From NCBI GenBank assembly GCA_919902995.1, contig CAKKSD010000006.1, positions 1 to 62,128 on the forward strand: a stretch of 62,128 nt of DNA. Reading direction: 5' to 3'. The position numbers and the translations under genes are program-made. Positions 43,884 to 54,575 of the stretch are shown piece by piece. The notes beneath the pieces were generated by a model. The model did no database searches. It saw only the letters and a list, made by a program, of their open reading frames with translations, and was not told the DNA's origin. Every line of letters begins with the position of its first letter. The stretch's first letter is position 1. Origin of the DNA: Thermodesulfovibrionia bacterium. Its GTDB lineage: Bacteria; Nitrospirota; Thermodesulfovibrionia; JACRGW01.

Positions 43884-45011
43884 ATGAAAAAAGCTATGCT
43901 CGTTCTATCTGATGGTGTGGTTTTCGAGGGACATTCCTTTGGTTCAGAAGATGAAACCATAGGAGAGGTTGTCTTTAATACCTCTATGACAGGTTATCAG
44001 GAAATACTCACCGATTCTTCATATAAAGGTCAGATAGTAGCAATGACATATACACAGATAGGTAATTACGGTGTGAACGAAGAAGATATTGAGTCAGAAG
44101 GAGGAATAAAGGCTGAAGGCTTCATAGTAAAAGAGGCTTGCGCTGCCCCGAGTAATTGGCGTTCATCAATAAGCCTGCCTGAATATATGAAACGGTATAA
44201 TATAGTTGGTATCCAGGGTATTGACATTAGGGCTTTGACAAAACATCTGAGGGATTATGGTGCACAGATGGGTGCCATTTCTACAACAGATCTGAATCCA
44301 GAAAGCATACTCGAAAAAGTAAAGGCACATCCGAATATATCTGCCTTAGATTATGTAAAAGAGGTTACAACAAAAAAACCATATAAATGGAAAGATGGGG
44401 TTTGGAAGTGGAAGAAAGACTCCAGACTCCAGACTCCAGACTCCAGACTTAAAAAAGTAGTTGTCTACGATTTCGGGGTAAAGTTTAATATTCTGAGAAA
44501 CCTTGTCGAGGTTGGGTTCGATGTAACTGTTGTTCCTGCTCAGACTCCTGCAGAAGAGGTTCTTGATATGAATCCAGATGGGATAATTCTTAGTAATGGA
44601 CCAGGTGATCCTGAGAGGGTTACCTATGGCATAGAAAATACAAAGAAACTTATGGGTAAAAAACCAATCTTCGGTATCTGTCTCGGTCATCAGATATTGG
44701 GACTTGCGATGGAGGGTAGGACTTATAAATTAAAATTTGGCCATCATGGAGGAAACCACCCTGTCAAAGACCTGTCAACTGAAAAGGTCGAGATTACAGC
44801 ACAGAATCATAACTACTGTGTAGATATAAAAAGTCTTAATGGAAAAGTGAGGCTTACACATAAGAATTTATACGATGGTACAGAGGAAGGAATGGAACAT
44901 GTAGAGTTTCCGATATTCTCTGTACAATATCATCCAGAGGCAGGACCTGGACCAAATGACGCAAGATACCTCTTTAATAGATTTGTGAAAATAATTAAAA
45001 ATAATGCCTAA
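43884..45011 (+). CDS. carA: Carbamoyl-phosphate synthase small subunit
   Basis: 375 residues from ATG 43884 ([11 protein letters not shown]); an earlier ATG lies in the repeat. It hydrolyses glutamine and channels ammonia to CarB. N-terminal block [20 protein letters not shown]; glutaminase nucleophile in FGICLGHQ; His/Glu in [13 protein letters not shown] heptamer repeat (44418-44449) inserts [14 protein letters not shown] between the two domains, just before [11 protein letters not shown]. It overlaps carB by 8 bp. Confidence 0.96.
   Translation: MKKAMLVLSDGVVFEGHSFGSEDETIGEVVFNTSMTGYQEILTDSSYKGQIVAMTYTQIGNYGVNEEDIESEGGIKAEGFIVKEACAAPSNWRSSISLPEYMKRYNIVGIQGIDIRALTKHLRDYGAQMGAISTTDLNPESILEKVKAHPNISALDYVKEVTTKKPYKWKDGVWKWKKDSRLQTPDSRLKKVVVYDFGVKFNILRNLVEVGFDVTVVPAQTPAEEVLDMNPDGIILSNGPGDPERVTYGIENTKKLMGKKPIFGICLGHQILGLAMEGRTYKLKFGHHGGNHPVKDLSTEKVEITAQNHNYCVDIKSLNGKVRLTHKNLYDGTEEGMEHVEFPIFSVQYHPEAGPGPNDARYLFNRFVKIIKNNA
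44418..44449 (+). repeat. Heptamer tandem repeat in carA
   Basis: Four exact gactcca units plus a partial fifth, in frame at the inter-domain linker. The encoded QTPDSRLK also occurs in PyrK. Confidence 0.9.
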
Positions 45012-48000
45012 AAGAACTGATATAAAAAAGATTCTCATCATAGGCTCCGGGCCTATTGTCATAGGGCAGGCATGCGAATTCGATTATTCAGGTACACAGG
45101 CATGCAAGGCACTAAAGGAGGAAGGTTATAAAGTAATTTTAGTAAATTCTAACCCCGCCACCATCATGACAGACCCTGAAATGGCAGACAGGACATATAT
45201 AGAACCAATAACATCTGAGGTTGTATCAAAGATAGTAGAGAAGGAAAAGCCTGATGCGATTCTGCCTACGATGGGCGGGCAGGTAGCATTAAATATTGCT
45301 GTCAATCTTTCTGATAATGGGATTCTTGATAAGCATAGCGTGAAACTTATTGGGGCAAACCCTGAGGCGATAAAAAAGGCAGAGGATAGGAACCTATTTA
45401 AAGAGGCAATGAAAAAGATAGACCTTGAGGTTCCCGAAAGCGTTTATGTCCACACAAAGAAGGACGCGATGAAGATTATTGACACGATAGGTTTCCCTGC
45501 AATCATAAGACCGTCCTTTACGCTCGGCGGTACAGGCGGGAATGTGGCATTTAATATAGAAGAGTTTAAGGAATGTGTTGATTGGGGTTTAAAAACAAGC
45601 CCTGTAGGACAGATACTCGTAGAAGAGTCAGTACTCGGGTGGAAGGAGTTTGAACTTGAGGTGATGAGGGATAAGAAAGACAATGTTGTTATTATCTGTT
45701 CTATAGAAAATTTTGACCCGATGGGTATCCATACCGGTGACTCCATTACTGTAGCACCTGCACAGACCCTGACAGATAAGGAATACCAGATCATGAGGGA
45801 TGGTGCGATAAAGATAATGAGAGAGATAGGAGTTGATACGGGTGGTTCAAACATACAGTTCGCTGTGAATCCTGAAGACGGAAGGCTTGTAGTGATCGAG
45901 ATGAACCCGAGGGTATCGAGGAGTTCTGCCCTTGCCTCTAAGGCGACAGGTTTCCCTATTGCAAAGATCGCAGCTAAGCTCGCAGTAGGGTTGACCCTTG
46001 ATGAGATACCAAACGATATAACCAAGAAAACACCGGCCTCTTTCGAACCTTCGATAGACTATGTGGTTGTAAAAATCCCAAGGTTTACCTTCGAAAAATT
46101 CCCTGAGGCAGATGACACATTAACGACACAGATGAAATCGGTTGGAGAGGCAATGGCGATAGGGAGGACATTCAAGGAGTCGCTTCAGAAGGCTATAAGG
46201 TCACTCGAGATTGATAGATATGGTTTTGAGACCATGAAGGAAAGAAAAGAAGAAAAAGAGAAGGGCATCGAAACGATAAAGGAAAAACTGAGAATACCTA
46301 AATGGGAAAGACTCTGGTATATTGCAGATGCCGTAAGGGTTGGGATTTCAGTGGAAGAAATATATGATCTGACGAAAATAGATCCGTGGTTCCTGAATAA
46401 TATAAAAGATATAATCGATGTAGAGATAGAGTTAAAGGGTTTTGTGAAAGGGGTGAAGGAGATAGGGAAGGATAAGACACTTACTGTGGCACCTTACCTT
46501 CTTTCTAATGAAATCCTAAGGAAGACAAAGGAGACAGGTTTTTCAGATATAAGAATAGCGAGGTTATTAGGTACCGATGAGAAGGTGATAAGGAGTCTGA
46601 GAAAAGAGATGGATATAAAGGCGGTCTTCAAGACGGTTGATACCTGTGCTGCTGAATTCGAGGCATATACGCCTTACCTATATTCAACTTATGAAAGACC
46701 CTTTAGTTCGGTTCACGGTTCACGGTTCACGGTTCACGGAGTAGAATGCGAGGCTAATCCTTCAAAGAGAAAGAAGATCATGATACTGGGAGGTGGCCCG
46801 AACAGGATAGGGCAGGGGATAGAGTTTGATTACTGCTGTGTCCATGGTGCATTCGCTTTAAAGGAGGACGGTTATGAAACAATAATGGTGAACTGTAATC
46901 CGGAGACAGTAAGTACAGACTATGACACATCTGACAGACTCTATTTCGAGCCCTTGACTATAGAGGATGTTCTTAATATTATAGATGTTGAAAAACCTGA
47001 TGGGGTGATTGTACAATTTGGTGGGCAGACGCCCCTGAAGCTCGCAGTTCCTCTTGAGAAGGAGGGGGTTAAGATAATAGGGACATCTCCTGATTCAATT
47101 GACTGGGCAGAGGACAGAAAGAGATTCAAGGAACTTTTACATAAACTTGATTTAAGACAGGCAGAAAGTGGTACTGCCCGCTCCTTTAATGAGTCGGCTA
47201 AGATTGCTAAAACGATAGGCTACCCGGTTATGGTCAGACCTTCTTATGTCCTCGGTGGAAGGGCTATGGAGATAGTATATGATGAGAAGAGTCTCAGGGA
47301 ATATATGATAAAGGCAGTAAAGGTATCTCCTGAACATCCGATTCTTATAGATAAATACCTTGAGGATGCTATTGAAATAGATGTGGATGCCATATCCGAT
47401 GGCATAGATGTTGTAATAGGTGGCATTATGGAACATATAGAAGAGGCAGGCGTTCATTCCGGGGATTCAGCTATGTCACTGCCACCATACTCTCTGGGAA
47501 AGGAGATTGTTGAGGAGATTAAACAGCAGGCAAGGGCATTGGCTATAGAACTAAAGGTAATAGGGCTTATGAATATTCAGTTTGCTGTTAAAGGAAACGA
47601 TATCTATATCCTTGAAGTGAACCCAAGGGCATCGAGGACTGTTCCCTTTGTGAGCAAGGCAATTGGTGTTCCCTTAGCCAAAATGGCAGCGAGGATAATG
47701 ACCGGAAAGTCCCTTAAAGAACTCGGTTTTACCGTAGAGAAAGAAGTTTCCCACATCTCTGTAAAAGAGTCGGTCTTCCCTTTCGAAAAGTTCCCTGGAG
47801 TAGATACGATCTTAGGACCTGAGATGAAATCTACAGGTGAAGTGATGGGGATAGACCTTGATTTCGGTAAAGCCTTTGCTAAGGCGCAGGCAGGGGCAGG
47901 GACTACTGTCCCATTGAAGGGAAAGGTGTTAATAAGCGTGAGGGATGAAGACAAACCTGCTGTTTTACCTGTCGCTAAAAAATTTCTTACGATGGGTTTC

Positions 48001-48363
48001 ACAATAGAAGCTACAAAAGGAACTGCGGAATTTCTAAAGAGAGAGGGTCTTTCTATAGATGTAGTGAATAAGGTGACAGAGGGAAGACCTCATATTGTAG
48101 ACCACATAAAGAATGGAAATATAGACCTTGTGATAAATACCGTAGGCGGTAAGGAATCTCATAAGGATTCATATTCTATAAGAAGGACTGCCCTTACATA
48201 CAAAGTCCCTTATTTCACTACATTGAGAGGGGCAAGGGCGGCTACTTATGCTATAGCTGCCCTTCTTAAAGAGGATGTCGGTATCAGGGCTTTACAGGAA
48301 TACCATATTCTTAAAAAGGATAAACCCCTTTTTAAGACAGGAATGAAGGAATTGGTACAATGA
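45004..48363 (+). CDS. carB: Carbamoyl-phosphate synthase large subunit
   Basis: 1119 residues, about 45 longer than the common length. Two homologous ATP-grasp halves each begin with an almost canonical block: [21 protein letters not shown] and [21 protein letters not shown] (about 600). The C-terminal MGS-like allosteric domain is present. Makes carbamoyl phosphate for pyrimidines and arginine. A heptamer repeat (46710-46737) adds [13 protein letters not shown] just before [11 protein letters not shown], at the junction of the halves. Another charged stretch ([12 protein letters not shown], about 413-424) is also extra. Confidence 0.96.
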   Translation: MPKRTDIKKILIIGSGPIVIGQACEFDYSGTQACKALKEEGYKVILVNSNPATIMTDPEMADRTYIEPITSEVVSKIVEKEKPDAILPTMGGQVALNIAVNLSDNGILDKHSVKLIGANPEAIKKAEDRNLFKEAMKKIDLEVPESVYVHTKKDAMKIIDTIGFPAIIRPSFTLGGTGGNVAFNIEEFKECVDWGLKTSPVGQILVEESVLGWKEFELEVMRDKKDNVVIICSIENFDPMGIHTGDSITVAPAQTLTDKEYQIMRDGAIKIMREIGVDTGGSNIQFAVNPEDGRLVVIEMNPRVSRSSALASKATGFPIAKIAAKLAVGLTLDEIPNDITKKTPASFEPSIDYVVVKIPRFTFEKFPEADDTLTTQMKSVGEAMAIGRTFKESLQKAIRSLEIDRYGFETMKERKEEKEKGIETIKEKLRIPKWERLWYIADAVRVGISVEEIYDLTKIDPWFLNNIKDIIDVEIELKGFVKGVKEIGKDKTLTVAPYLLSNEILRKTKETGFSDIRIARLLGTDEKVIRSLRKEMDIKAVFKTVDTCAAEFEAYTPYLYSTYERPFSSVHGSRFTVHGVECEANPSKRKKIMILGGGPNRIGQGIEFDYCCVHGAFALKEDGYETIMVNCNPETVSTDYDTSDRLYFEPLTIEDVLNIIDVEKPDGVIVQFGGQTPLKLAVPLEKEGVKIIGTSPDSIDWAEDRKRFKELLHKLDLRQAESGTARSFNESAKIAKTIGYPVMVRPSYVLGGRAMEIVYDEKSLREYMIKAVKVSPEHPILIDKYLEDAIEIDVDAISDGIDVVIGGIMEHIEEAGVHSGDSAMSLPPYSLGKEIVEEIKQQARALAIELKVIGLMNIQFAVKGNDIYILEVNPRASRTVPFVSKAIGVPLAKMAARIMTGKSLKELGFTVEKEVSHISVKESVFPFEKFPGVDTILGPEMKSTGEVMGIDLDFGKAFAKAQAGAGTTVPLKGKVLISVRDEDKPAVLPVAKKFLTMGFTIEATKGTAEFLKREGLSIDVVNKVTEGRPHIVDHIKNGNIDLVINTVGGKESHKDSYSIRRTALTYKVPYFTTLRGARAATYAIAALLKEDVGIRALQEYHILKKDKPLFKTGMKELVQ
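46710..46737 (+). repeat. Heptamer tandem repeat in carB
   Basis: Four exact ggttcac units, in frame, at the boundary between the first half of CarB and the second ATP-grasp half. Confidence 0.9.
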
Positions 48364-48833
48364 AGAATATCCCTATGACAAAAGAATGTTATGAGAAACT
48401 AAAGGAAGAACTGGCTTATCTTAAAAAAGTGGAAAGGTCAAAAAATATTAAGGAAATAGAAGAGGCAAGAGGTCACGGGGACCTCTCTGAGAATGCAGAA
48501 TACCATGCCGCAAAAGAAAGGCAGTCCTTTATAGAAGGAAAGATACAGGAGATTCAAGGTAAACTTACCTATGCCCAGGTAATAGATACCTCTAAATTGT
48601 CAGGAGAAAAGGTTGTCTTCGGTGCAAAGGTGAAACTCCGTCATGTAGATTCGGATGAGATAAAGACATATACCCTTGTTGGTGCTGATGAGGCAGATAT
48701 AAAGAATGGAAAGATTTCAGTACAATCACCTGTAGGAAAGTCCCTTATCGGACATATAATAGGCGATACAGTAAATATAAAAACACCAACCAGGGATATT
48801 GAATACGAGATTTTAGAGATAAGATTTGGATAG
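48360..48833 (+). CDS. greA: Transcription elongation factor GreA
   Basis: 157 residues, typical length. N-terminal coiled coil with the acidic tip ([20 protein letters not shown]) and a C-terminal FKBP-like domain ([28 protein letters not shown]). It stimulates transcript cleavage in backtracked RNA polymerase. Lying inside the pyr operon with ATGA and TTG overlaps on both sides is a little unusual, but greA next to carB occurs in several phyla. Confidence 0.95.
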   Translation: MKNIPMTKECYEKLKEELAYLKKVERSKNIKEIEEARGHGDLSENAEYHAAKERQSFIEGKIQEIQGKLTYAQVIDTSKLSGEKVVFGAKVKLRHVDSDEIKTYTLVGADEADIKNGKISVQSPVGKSLIGHIIGDTVNIKTPTRDIEYEILEIRFG

Positions 48834-49683
48834 TAAGCAATTCATCTCCACAATAAAAACCCATACAGAAGTTTCTCCTGTCTATTTTCTCCTTTCCATG
48901 GAACTTCCTTCTGAAGTTAAGAGACCCAAACCAGGTCAGTTCTTTATGGTAAAGGTAGGAAGGAATAATGACCCATTGCTAAGAAGGGCCTTTAGTCTTC
49001 ATAGGTTAATAAATATGAATACCATCCAGATACTTTATAGAGTTAGAGGTAAGGGGACAGGAGTTTTAAGTAAAAGGGTACCAGGAGAAAGACTTGATAT
49101 CCTTGGTCCTCTTGGAAAGGGTTTCGAAATTCATTCTCAGATAAATGAGGCTATACTCGTTGCAGGCGGAGTAGGTATCGCACCACTTTTTCCTCTTGCC
49201 GAGGAATTAAAGAGGGCAGGAAAGTCGATAAAACTTTTTATCGGTGGAAAAAACAGAGAAGATATCCTCTGCGAAGATGATTTCAGGTCGCTTGGAATTG
49301 AAATCTATATCTCAACAGAGGACGGAACCTATGGAAAGAGAGGGCTGATTACAGATATTTTAGAGGATTATATCCAGACTCCAGACTCCAGACTCAAGAC
49401 TCAAATATATGCCTGCGGGCCTAAACCGATGTTAAAAGTAGTTTCAGAAATTGCGAGGTTTTATTCACTTACCTGTTCTGCATCTCTTGAGGAAAGGATG
49501 GCCTGTGGAATAGGGGCATGTCTGGGATGTGCAGTTAAAACAAGAGTTCAGAGTTCAGGGTTCAGGGTTCAGCGAAAAAAAACAAAAGACTCCCGACTAC
49601 CGACTCCAAACTCCCAACTTTATAAAATGGTCTGCAAGGATGGACCTGTATTCAATGCAGAAGAGATTGAATGGGATGACTAA
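48826..49683 (+). CDS. pyrK: Dihydroorotate dehydrogenase electron-transfer subunit PyrK
   Basis: 285 residues from TTG 48826. FAD domain (PGQFFMV, DPLLRRAFSLHR), NAD domain (ILVAGGVGIAPLFPLAEEL, YACGPKPML) and a C-terminal [2Fe-2S] site with C-x4-C-x2-C (ERMACGIGACLGC) and the fourth Cys in MVCKDGPVF. The stretch between third and fourth Cys is about 34 residues, much longer than usual, because two heptamer repeats (49544-49571 and 49588-49615) lie there. A third (49374-49401) lies before YACGPKPM. It partners PyrD to pass electrons to NAD+. Confidence 0.94.
   Translation: MDSKQFISTIKTHTEVSPVYFLLSMELPSEVKRPKPGQFFMVKVGRNNDPLLRRAFSLHRLINMNTIQILYRVRGKGTGVLSKRVPGERLDILGPLGKGFEIHSQINEAILVAGGVGIAPLFPLAEELKRAGKSIKLFIGGKNREDILCEDDFRSLGIEIYISTEDGTYGKRGLITDILEDYIQTPDSRLKTQIYACGPKPMLKVVSEIARFYSLTCSASLEERMACGIGACLGCAVKTRVQSSGFRVQRKKTKDSRLPTPNSQLYKMVCKDGPVFNAEEIEWDD
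49374..49401 (+). repeat. First heptamer tandem repeat in pyrK
   Basis: Three exact ccagact units and one caagact, encoding QTPDSRLKT. Confidence 0.88.
49544..49571 (+). repeat. Second heptamer tandem repeat in pyrK ([2Fe-2S] loop)
   Basis: Units gagttca / gagttca / gggttca / gggttca, encoding RVQSSGFRVQ between the third and fourth cluster cysteines. Confidence 0.88.
49588..49615 (+). repeat. Third heptamer tandem repeat in pyrK ([2Fe-2S] loop)
   Basis: Units gactccc / gactacc / gactcca / aactccc, encoding DSRLPTPNSQ. It belongs to the same dialect as the first repeat, unlike the one 17 bp before it. Confidence 0.88.
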
Positions 49684-50596
49684 CCTTAAAGTAAAGATCG
49701 GGACTATTGAACTAAAAAATCCAGTAATGGTTGCCTCCGGGACATTCGGTTATGGTGAAGAATATAGCCCATATATAGATCTTAATATTCTCGGTGCAGT
49801 TATTACAAAGGGAATATCTCTTCATCCCATTGACGGAAATCCACCTCCGAGGATATGGGAAACACCATCAGGGATGCTTAACTCAATAGGACTTCAAAAT
49901 GTGGGTGTAAAGACATTTATTAAAGAAAAATTACCCTATCTTAAAGGTTTTGATACAAAGATTATAGTGAATATCTTCGGTACTACTATAAAGGAGTATG
50001 CGAAAGTAGCTGAACGTCTTTCTGCAACTCCAGGGGTAGATGCTATAGAAGTAAATATCTCCTGTCCAAACGTCAAAAAAGGTGGAATGATCTTTGGCGC
50101 TGACCCTAAATCTACAAAGAAAGTAGTATCTGCCGTTAGGAAAGTATGCGGTATTCCTTTAATAGTAAAACTATCGCCAAATGTAACGGATATTGCTCTG
50201 TTCGCGAGGATTGCAGAAGGGGAGGGGGCTGATGCTATTTCACTTATAAATACGCTTCTCGGTTTGGCAATAGATGTAGAAACAAGAAAACCGAGACTTG
50301 CTACTATAACAGGTGGTCTCTCAGGACCAGCAATAAGACCGATTGCCCTGAGGATGGTCTGGCAGGTAGCACAGGCAGTGAAGGTTCCGGTTATCGGAAT
50401 TGGCGGAATATGTTCTGCAGAAGATGCACTCGAATTTATCCTCGCAGGGGCTACAGCTATAGCTGTCGGGACTGCAAACTTCTTTAATCCTAATACCGCT
50501 TCTGAAATTATCAATGGGATTAACAGTTATATGAATGAAAAGGGAATAGGGGATATTAAAGAACTGATTGGAGGTATGTATGCCTGGGAGAAATGA
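49676..50596 (+). CDS. pyrD: Dihydroorotate dehydrogenase, class 1B catalytic subunit
   Basis: 306 residues from ATG 49676, overlapping pyrK by 8 bp. A long open frame extends upstream through the pyrK repeats but does not look like PyrD. FMN enzyme with GTFGYGEEYSPYIDL, TKGISLHPIDGNPPPRIWET, the class 1 active-site Cys in VNISCPNVKKGG and GIGGICSAEDALEF. It oxidises dihydroorotate to orotate together with PyrK. pyrE and pyrF are not in the window. Confidence 0.95.
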   Translation: MTNLKVKIGTIELKNPVMVASGTFGYGEEYSPYIDLNILGAVITKGISLHPIDGNPPPRIWETPSGMLNSIGLQNVGVKTFIKEKLPYLKGFDTKIIVNIFGTTIKEYAKVAERLSATPGVDAIEVNISCPNVKKGGMIFGADPKSTKKVVSAVRKVCGIPLIVKLSPNVTDIALFARIAEGEGADAISLINTLLGLAIDVETRKPRLATITGGLSGPAIRPIALRMVWQVAQAVKVPVIGIGGICSAEDALEFILAGATAIAVGTANFFNPNTASEIINGINSYMNEKGIGDIKELIGGMYAWEK

Positions 50597-51392
50597 ACCT
50601 TTTATTACCCTTACAACAGACTTTGGTCTTAAGGACCCCTTTGCAGGGATAATGAAAGGGGTTATTCTAAATATAAACCCTGAGGTAAGAATAATAGATA
50701 TCTCCCATAATGTTTCTCCTCAAAATATTATTGAGGCATCTTTAATATTAAGGGATTCCTTTAGGTTTTTTCCTGAAAAGACCATCCATGTTGCTGTTGT
50801 AGACCCTGGTGTGGGAAGTCTGAGAAGGCCTATCCTTGTTGTAACATCAAAATACTATTTTATAGGTCCTGACAATGGGATCTTTTCCTTTGCCTATGAA
50901 GATGAACACGGGGTAATATATTTAACTGCTGAGCACTATTTTCTAAAATCTGAGGATACCACCTTTCACGGAAGAGATATCTTTGCACCAGTTGCCGGAT
51001 GGCTCTCAAAAGGGGTCCCTGCAGATAATTTTGGATCTGCGATTAAAGACTATACAAAAATCATTTTCCCTGAACCTGAAAAGATAAGCGATGAACTGAT
51101 TGATGGAGAAATAATCTATGTTGATAATTTCGGTAATGCGGCATCAAATATATCAAGAAAGGAAATAGGTGATTTAACCTCTGAACCATCGAATCTCAAA
51201 ATACTGATTAAAGATATGGAAATAAAAGGGATTAATAAGTTCTATGCCCAGGCTTTTGATAAAGGACCTTCGGCCATAATCAACAGCTCAGGCCTTCTTG
51301 AGATATACATCTTTCAGGGAAACGCAGAGAAATACCTTGGACTAATAAAAGGAGACAGGATAAAACTGATAGTATCGAGGGAGTCGTCTTAG
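50580..51392 (+). CDS. SAM hydrolase (DUF62 / SAM hydroxide adenosyltransferase)
   Basis: 270 residues from ATG 50580, with GGAGG 5 bases upstream. Splits SAM to adenosine and methionine with hydroxide as nucleophile. Family blocks: ITLTTDFGLKDPFAGIMKG, DISHNVSPQNI, VAVVDPGVGS, IGPDNGIFSFA, FHGRDIFAPVAGWLSKG and DNFGNAASNI. The physiological purpose is not clear for most members. It overlaps pyrD by 17 bp, so it is probably co-transcribed with the pyr genes. Confidence 0.92.
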   Translation: MPGRNEPFITLTTDFGLKDPFAGIMKGVILNINPEVRIIDISHNVSPQNIIEASLILRDSFRFFPEKTIHVAVVDPGVGSLRRPILVVTSKYYFIGPDNGIFSFAYEDEHGVIYLTAEHYFLKSEDTTFHGRDIFAPVAGWLSKGVPADNFGSAIKDYTKIIFPEPEKISDELIDGEIIYVDNFGNAASNISRKEIGDLTSEPSNLKILIKDMEIKGINKFYAQAFDKGPSAIINSSGLLEIYIFQGNAEKYLGLIKGDRIKLIVSRESS

Positions 51393-51419
51393 TAATAAAA
51401 AATCTAATTGGAGACATAT

Positions 51420-53228
51420 ATGAAGTTTGGAATCGGGAAAAAACTTATCATACCACATTTTATCGGAATTACACTTCTTCTTATCCTTGTAATCTTTAGC
51501 TATGTTACCTTAAATTCCTTTTCATCCATTCAAAAAAGGAATGATGAACTCAGTAACAGGATGAAGACTATATCGGACCTTCATACCAATATGCATAAAG
51601 TACTGATGCCTCCCAACGACTACCTTATAACAGGAGACAAAAAGGAAAGAGAAAATTTCGCCAATCTGGTTACAGAGACAGCATCTATATTTGAAAAGAT
51701 GCGTCTCATCGGGAGAAAAACAGAAGAGGAAAAAGCTATCGAAGATGAAGTACGAAAGGGATTTATTGAACTTCAGAAAAAGGCTATGGTACTTCTATCA
51801 ACCGAAAACCCTGTTGGCAATAAAGAGGCAGCAAGGCTTATGAAAGAGATGGATGCCTTTGGGGAAACGGTTGCAGGCAAACTTGAAAATTTGCATAAAA
51901 TTAAAATGAAGGAGATAGAGAGCCATAATAAAAGAACCTCTGATATAAATAAATGGAGTTATGGAGTCTTTACTTTTCTGAGCCTCAGCTCTCTAATTGG
52001 AATCGTATTGATATATACACTAATTAACAGAGGTATTACAAAGCCTCTTTTGGGGCTTACAGAGGCAGTTAAAATAATTAGCGAGGGTAACCTTGACTAT
52101 AGAATAAAAATTGCGACAGGAGATGAGATCGAAATGCTGGGAAGGGAGTTTAACAGTATGGCTAATTCCCTGAAGGGGAAAATTAATGAAGTAACAGAAC
52201 ATTCTGAGAAGCTTGAAAGGGCAAACCGGCAGCTCGATCAAAACATATTACAGCTCTATACCCTTTATAATATAAGTAAAACCCTAACAGCATCCTTTGA
52301 AACGGAAAAACTTTTAAACCAGATTGTGGAAAGCGTAAGTCAGGCAATGAGGCTACACAGAATAAATATAATGCTTGTCAATGAAAACAGGACAGACCTG
52401 CATATCGTTGCAGGACTCGGAATATCTGAAGAATCAATGGACATAAGATTTAATTTTGGAGAGGGAGTTTATGGCTGGGTAGCCATATCAGGCCAGGCAG
52501 AGGTTGTAAATAACCTTTCTGAGCATCATAGGTTTAAACCCGTACATGGAATTGATAATGATGTTAATTCGTTAATCTGTGCGCCCTTTAAAGGGAGGGG
52601 ACAGGTTATAGGGGTGATAAACGCTTACAGGGTGAGAGAGGTCTTCGATGAACCATCCTTCGAACTATTAATTGCTGCAGCAGGACAGATCGGAATGGCG
52701 TTGGAAAATGCAAGGTTGTTTGAAGAAACAAAAATACTCTCAATTACTGATGGGGTAACATCCCTTTATAATCATCGTTACTTCAGAGAAAGACTTGAAG
52801 AAGAATTTGAAAGGGCTAAGAGGTACAAAAGGCCACTTTCTCTTATAATGATAGATCTAGACTTCTTCAAAAAATATAATGATACAAACGGTCATCCCAA
52901 AGGTGATGAACTCTTGAGAAAGATTGCAGAATTATTTAAGCGTGAAGCAAGAAAATCGGATATTGTTGCAAGATACGGAGGAGAGGAATTTGTAATTATA
53001 CTGCCAGAGACATTGAAAGAAACTTCTGTTGTAATGGCGGAGAGATTGAGAAAAGAAATAGAATCTACTGTATTTGAAGGCGGTGAGACCCAGCCCGGGG
53101 GTAGGGTTACCATAAGTTTAGGTATCTCATCTTACGATGGGTCAGGGACTATAGAGGAATTCATAAAAAGGGCTGACGACGCCTTATACTGTGCAAAGAA
53201 GGATGGAAGAAACAGGGTCTGTGTCTGA
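51420..53228 (+). CDS. Membrane-bound diguanylate cyclase (sensor-HAMP-GAF-GGDEF)
   Basis: 602 residues from ATG 51420 (GGAG upstream). TM1 (about 11-32), helical periplasmic domain with NDYLITGDKK and NPVGNKEAARLMKEMD, TM2 (about 185-205), HAMP, GAF (about 290-440) and GGDEF. The active site is ARYGGEEF and the inhibitory RxxD site (RKSD) lies five residues before it, so it should make c-di-GMP under product control. Its periplasmic domain is homologous to that of the kinase-less protein at 36498. Confidence 0.92.
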   Translation: MKFGIGKKLIIPHFIGITLLLILVIFSYVTLNSFSSIQKRNDELSNRMKTISDLHTNMHKVLMPPNDYLITGDKKERENFANLVTETASIFEKMRLIGRKTEEEKAIEDEVRKGFIELQKKAMVLLSTENPVGNKEAARLMKEMDAFGETVAGKLENLHKIKMKEIESHNKRTSDINKWSYGVFTFLSLSSLIGIVLIYTLINRGITKPLLGLTEAVKIISEGNLDYRIKIATGDEIEMLGREFNSMANSLKGKINEVTEHSEKLERANRQLDQNILQLYTLYNISKTLTASFETEKLLNQIVESVSQAMRLHRINIMLVNENRTDLHIVAGLGISEESMDIRFNFGEGVYGWVAISGQAEVVNNLSEHHRFKPVHGIDNDVNSLICAPFKGRGQVIGVINAYRVREVFDEPSFELLIAAAGQIGMALENARLFEETKILSITDGVTSLYNHRYFRERLEEEFERAKRYKRPLSLIMIDLDFFKKYNDTNGHPKGDELLRKIAELFKREARKSDIVARYGGEEFVIILPETLKETSVVMAERLRKEIESTVFEGGETQPGGRVTISLGISSYDGSGTIEEFIKRADDALYCAKKDGRNRVCV

Positions 53229-53276
53229 AAAAGGGGGATAAGTTAGCTGGAGATCCTTTTCAAGTTCATTTAAATT

Positions 53277-54575
53277 ATGGGAAATAAAAATCTTTATATA
53301 CGAACTTATGGATGCCAGATGAACTTTCATGATTCCGAGAGGATGATCGGAATACTCAGAGATGAAGGCTATAATCTTACAGACAACCCTGATGAGGCAG
53401 ACCTTATAATCTTCAATACCTGCAGTATCAGAGAGAAGGCGGAACAAAAATTCTATAGTGACCTCGGAAGGTTAAGGAAACTTAAAAAGACAAATCCAGG
53501 ATTAAAGATAGGAGTTGGTGGCTGTATAGCTCAACAGGAAGGGAAAAGGATATTTGGAAGGGTTCCCTATGTAAATCTTGTCCTTGGACCACAGAATATT
53601 GAGAGCCTGCCAGATCTCATAGGAACTGAAAAAAGCACAAGCCTTGAAGACAGACCTGACAATTCAAAGACCTATATACACCCCCACAGACTTGACAGGA
53701 TAAAGGCCTGGGTTACCATAATGTATGGCTGTGATAATTTCTGCTCTTACTGTGTTGTGCCTTATACAAGAGGGAGGGAAAGGGCAAGGCCCTGGAAAGA
53801 CATACACAGAGAGGTCAAAGGACTTTCTGAGGCAGGTTACAAAGAGATTACACTTCTAGGACAGAATGTAAATTCCTATGGAAGTGGTCTTGAAGATGGT
53901 ATGGATTTCACTGATCTCCTTTATAAGATTCACAGTATGGATGGGATTAAAAGGATCAGGTTTATTACATCACATCCAAAGGACCTTTCCAAGAAACTGG
54001 TTAGAGCTATGAAGGAGTTATCCAAGGTCTGTGAGCATATTCATCTACCCCTTCAGTCAGGCTCTGACAGTGTACTTTATCTAATGAAAAGGGTTTATAC
54101 TTATAGTGATTATAAGGAGAAGATTGAACTCCTGAGAGCGGAGATCCCGGGAATTGCTATAACTTCAGATATAATAACAGGCTTTCCAGGAGAATCAGAA
54201 GAGGATTTTGAAAAGACGGTTAAGGCACTCAAGGAAATTAATTATGACGGTATATTCGCGTTTAAATACTCAAAAAGACCCAATACATCTGCAGTAAAAC
54301 TTCCTTATCATATGCCAGATGAGGTGAAGGCCGAAAGGCTAACAAGAGTTCTCGATATACAGGATGAAATAACTCTGAGGAAGAATAAAGAACTTATAGG
54401 TAAGGAAGTAGGTGTCCTCGTCGAAGGAAAAAGCAAGATCGGTGAAGATAAAATGACAGGAAGGACAAGGACAAACAAAATAGTAAATTTTTCTGGCAAA
54501 ACAGATTTAATAGGGCAGGAAATTAAATTGAGGATTATTGAAGCCCGGCATCACAGCCTTGAAGGGGAAATATGA
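53277..54575 (+). CDS. miaB: tRNA-2-methylthio-N6-dimethylallyladenosine synthase MiaB
   Basis: 432 residues. Methylthiolates i6A37 of tRNA. N-terminal auxiliary cluster cysteines in TYGCQMNFHDSERM, FNTCSIREKAE and GGCIAQQE; radical-SAM cluster in MYGCDNFCSYCVVPYTRGRERAR; C-terminal TRAM domain. MiaB rather than MtaB is indicated by the CQMNFHDS and REKAEQK signatures. Its TGA overlaps the ATG of the paralogue that follows. Confidence 0.95.
   Translation: MGNKNLYIRTYGCQMNFHDSERMIGILRDEGYNLTDNPDEADLIIFNTCSIREKAEQKFYSDLGRLRKLKKTNPGLKIGVGGCIAQQEGKRIFGRVPYVNLVLGPQNIESLPDLIGTEKSTSLEDRPDNSKTYIHPHRLDRIKAWVTIMYGCDNFCSYCVVPYTRGRERARPWKDIHREVKGLSEAGYKEITLLGQNVNSYGSGLEDGMDFTDLLYKIHSMDGIKRIRFITSHPKDLSKKLVRAMKELSKVCEHIHLPLQSGSDSVLYLMKRVYTYSDYKEKIELLRAEIPGIAITSDIITGFPGESEEDFEKTVKALKEINYDGIFAFKYSKRPNTSAVKLPYHMPDEVKAERLTRVLDIQDEITLRKNKELIGKEVGVLVEGKSKIGEDKMTGRTRTNKIVNFSGKTDLIGQEIKLRIIEARHHSLEGEI

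Noticed and set aside
49529-49675. Upstream extension of pyrD by 49 codons
   Set aside because: It reads the pyrK repeats in another frame, has no ribosome site, and family members start near the ATG at 49676.
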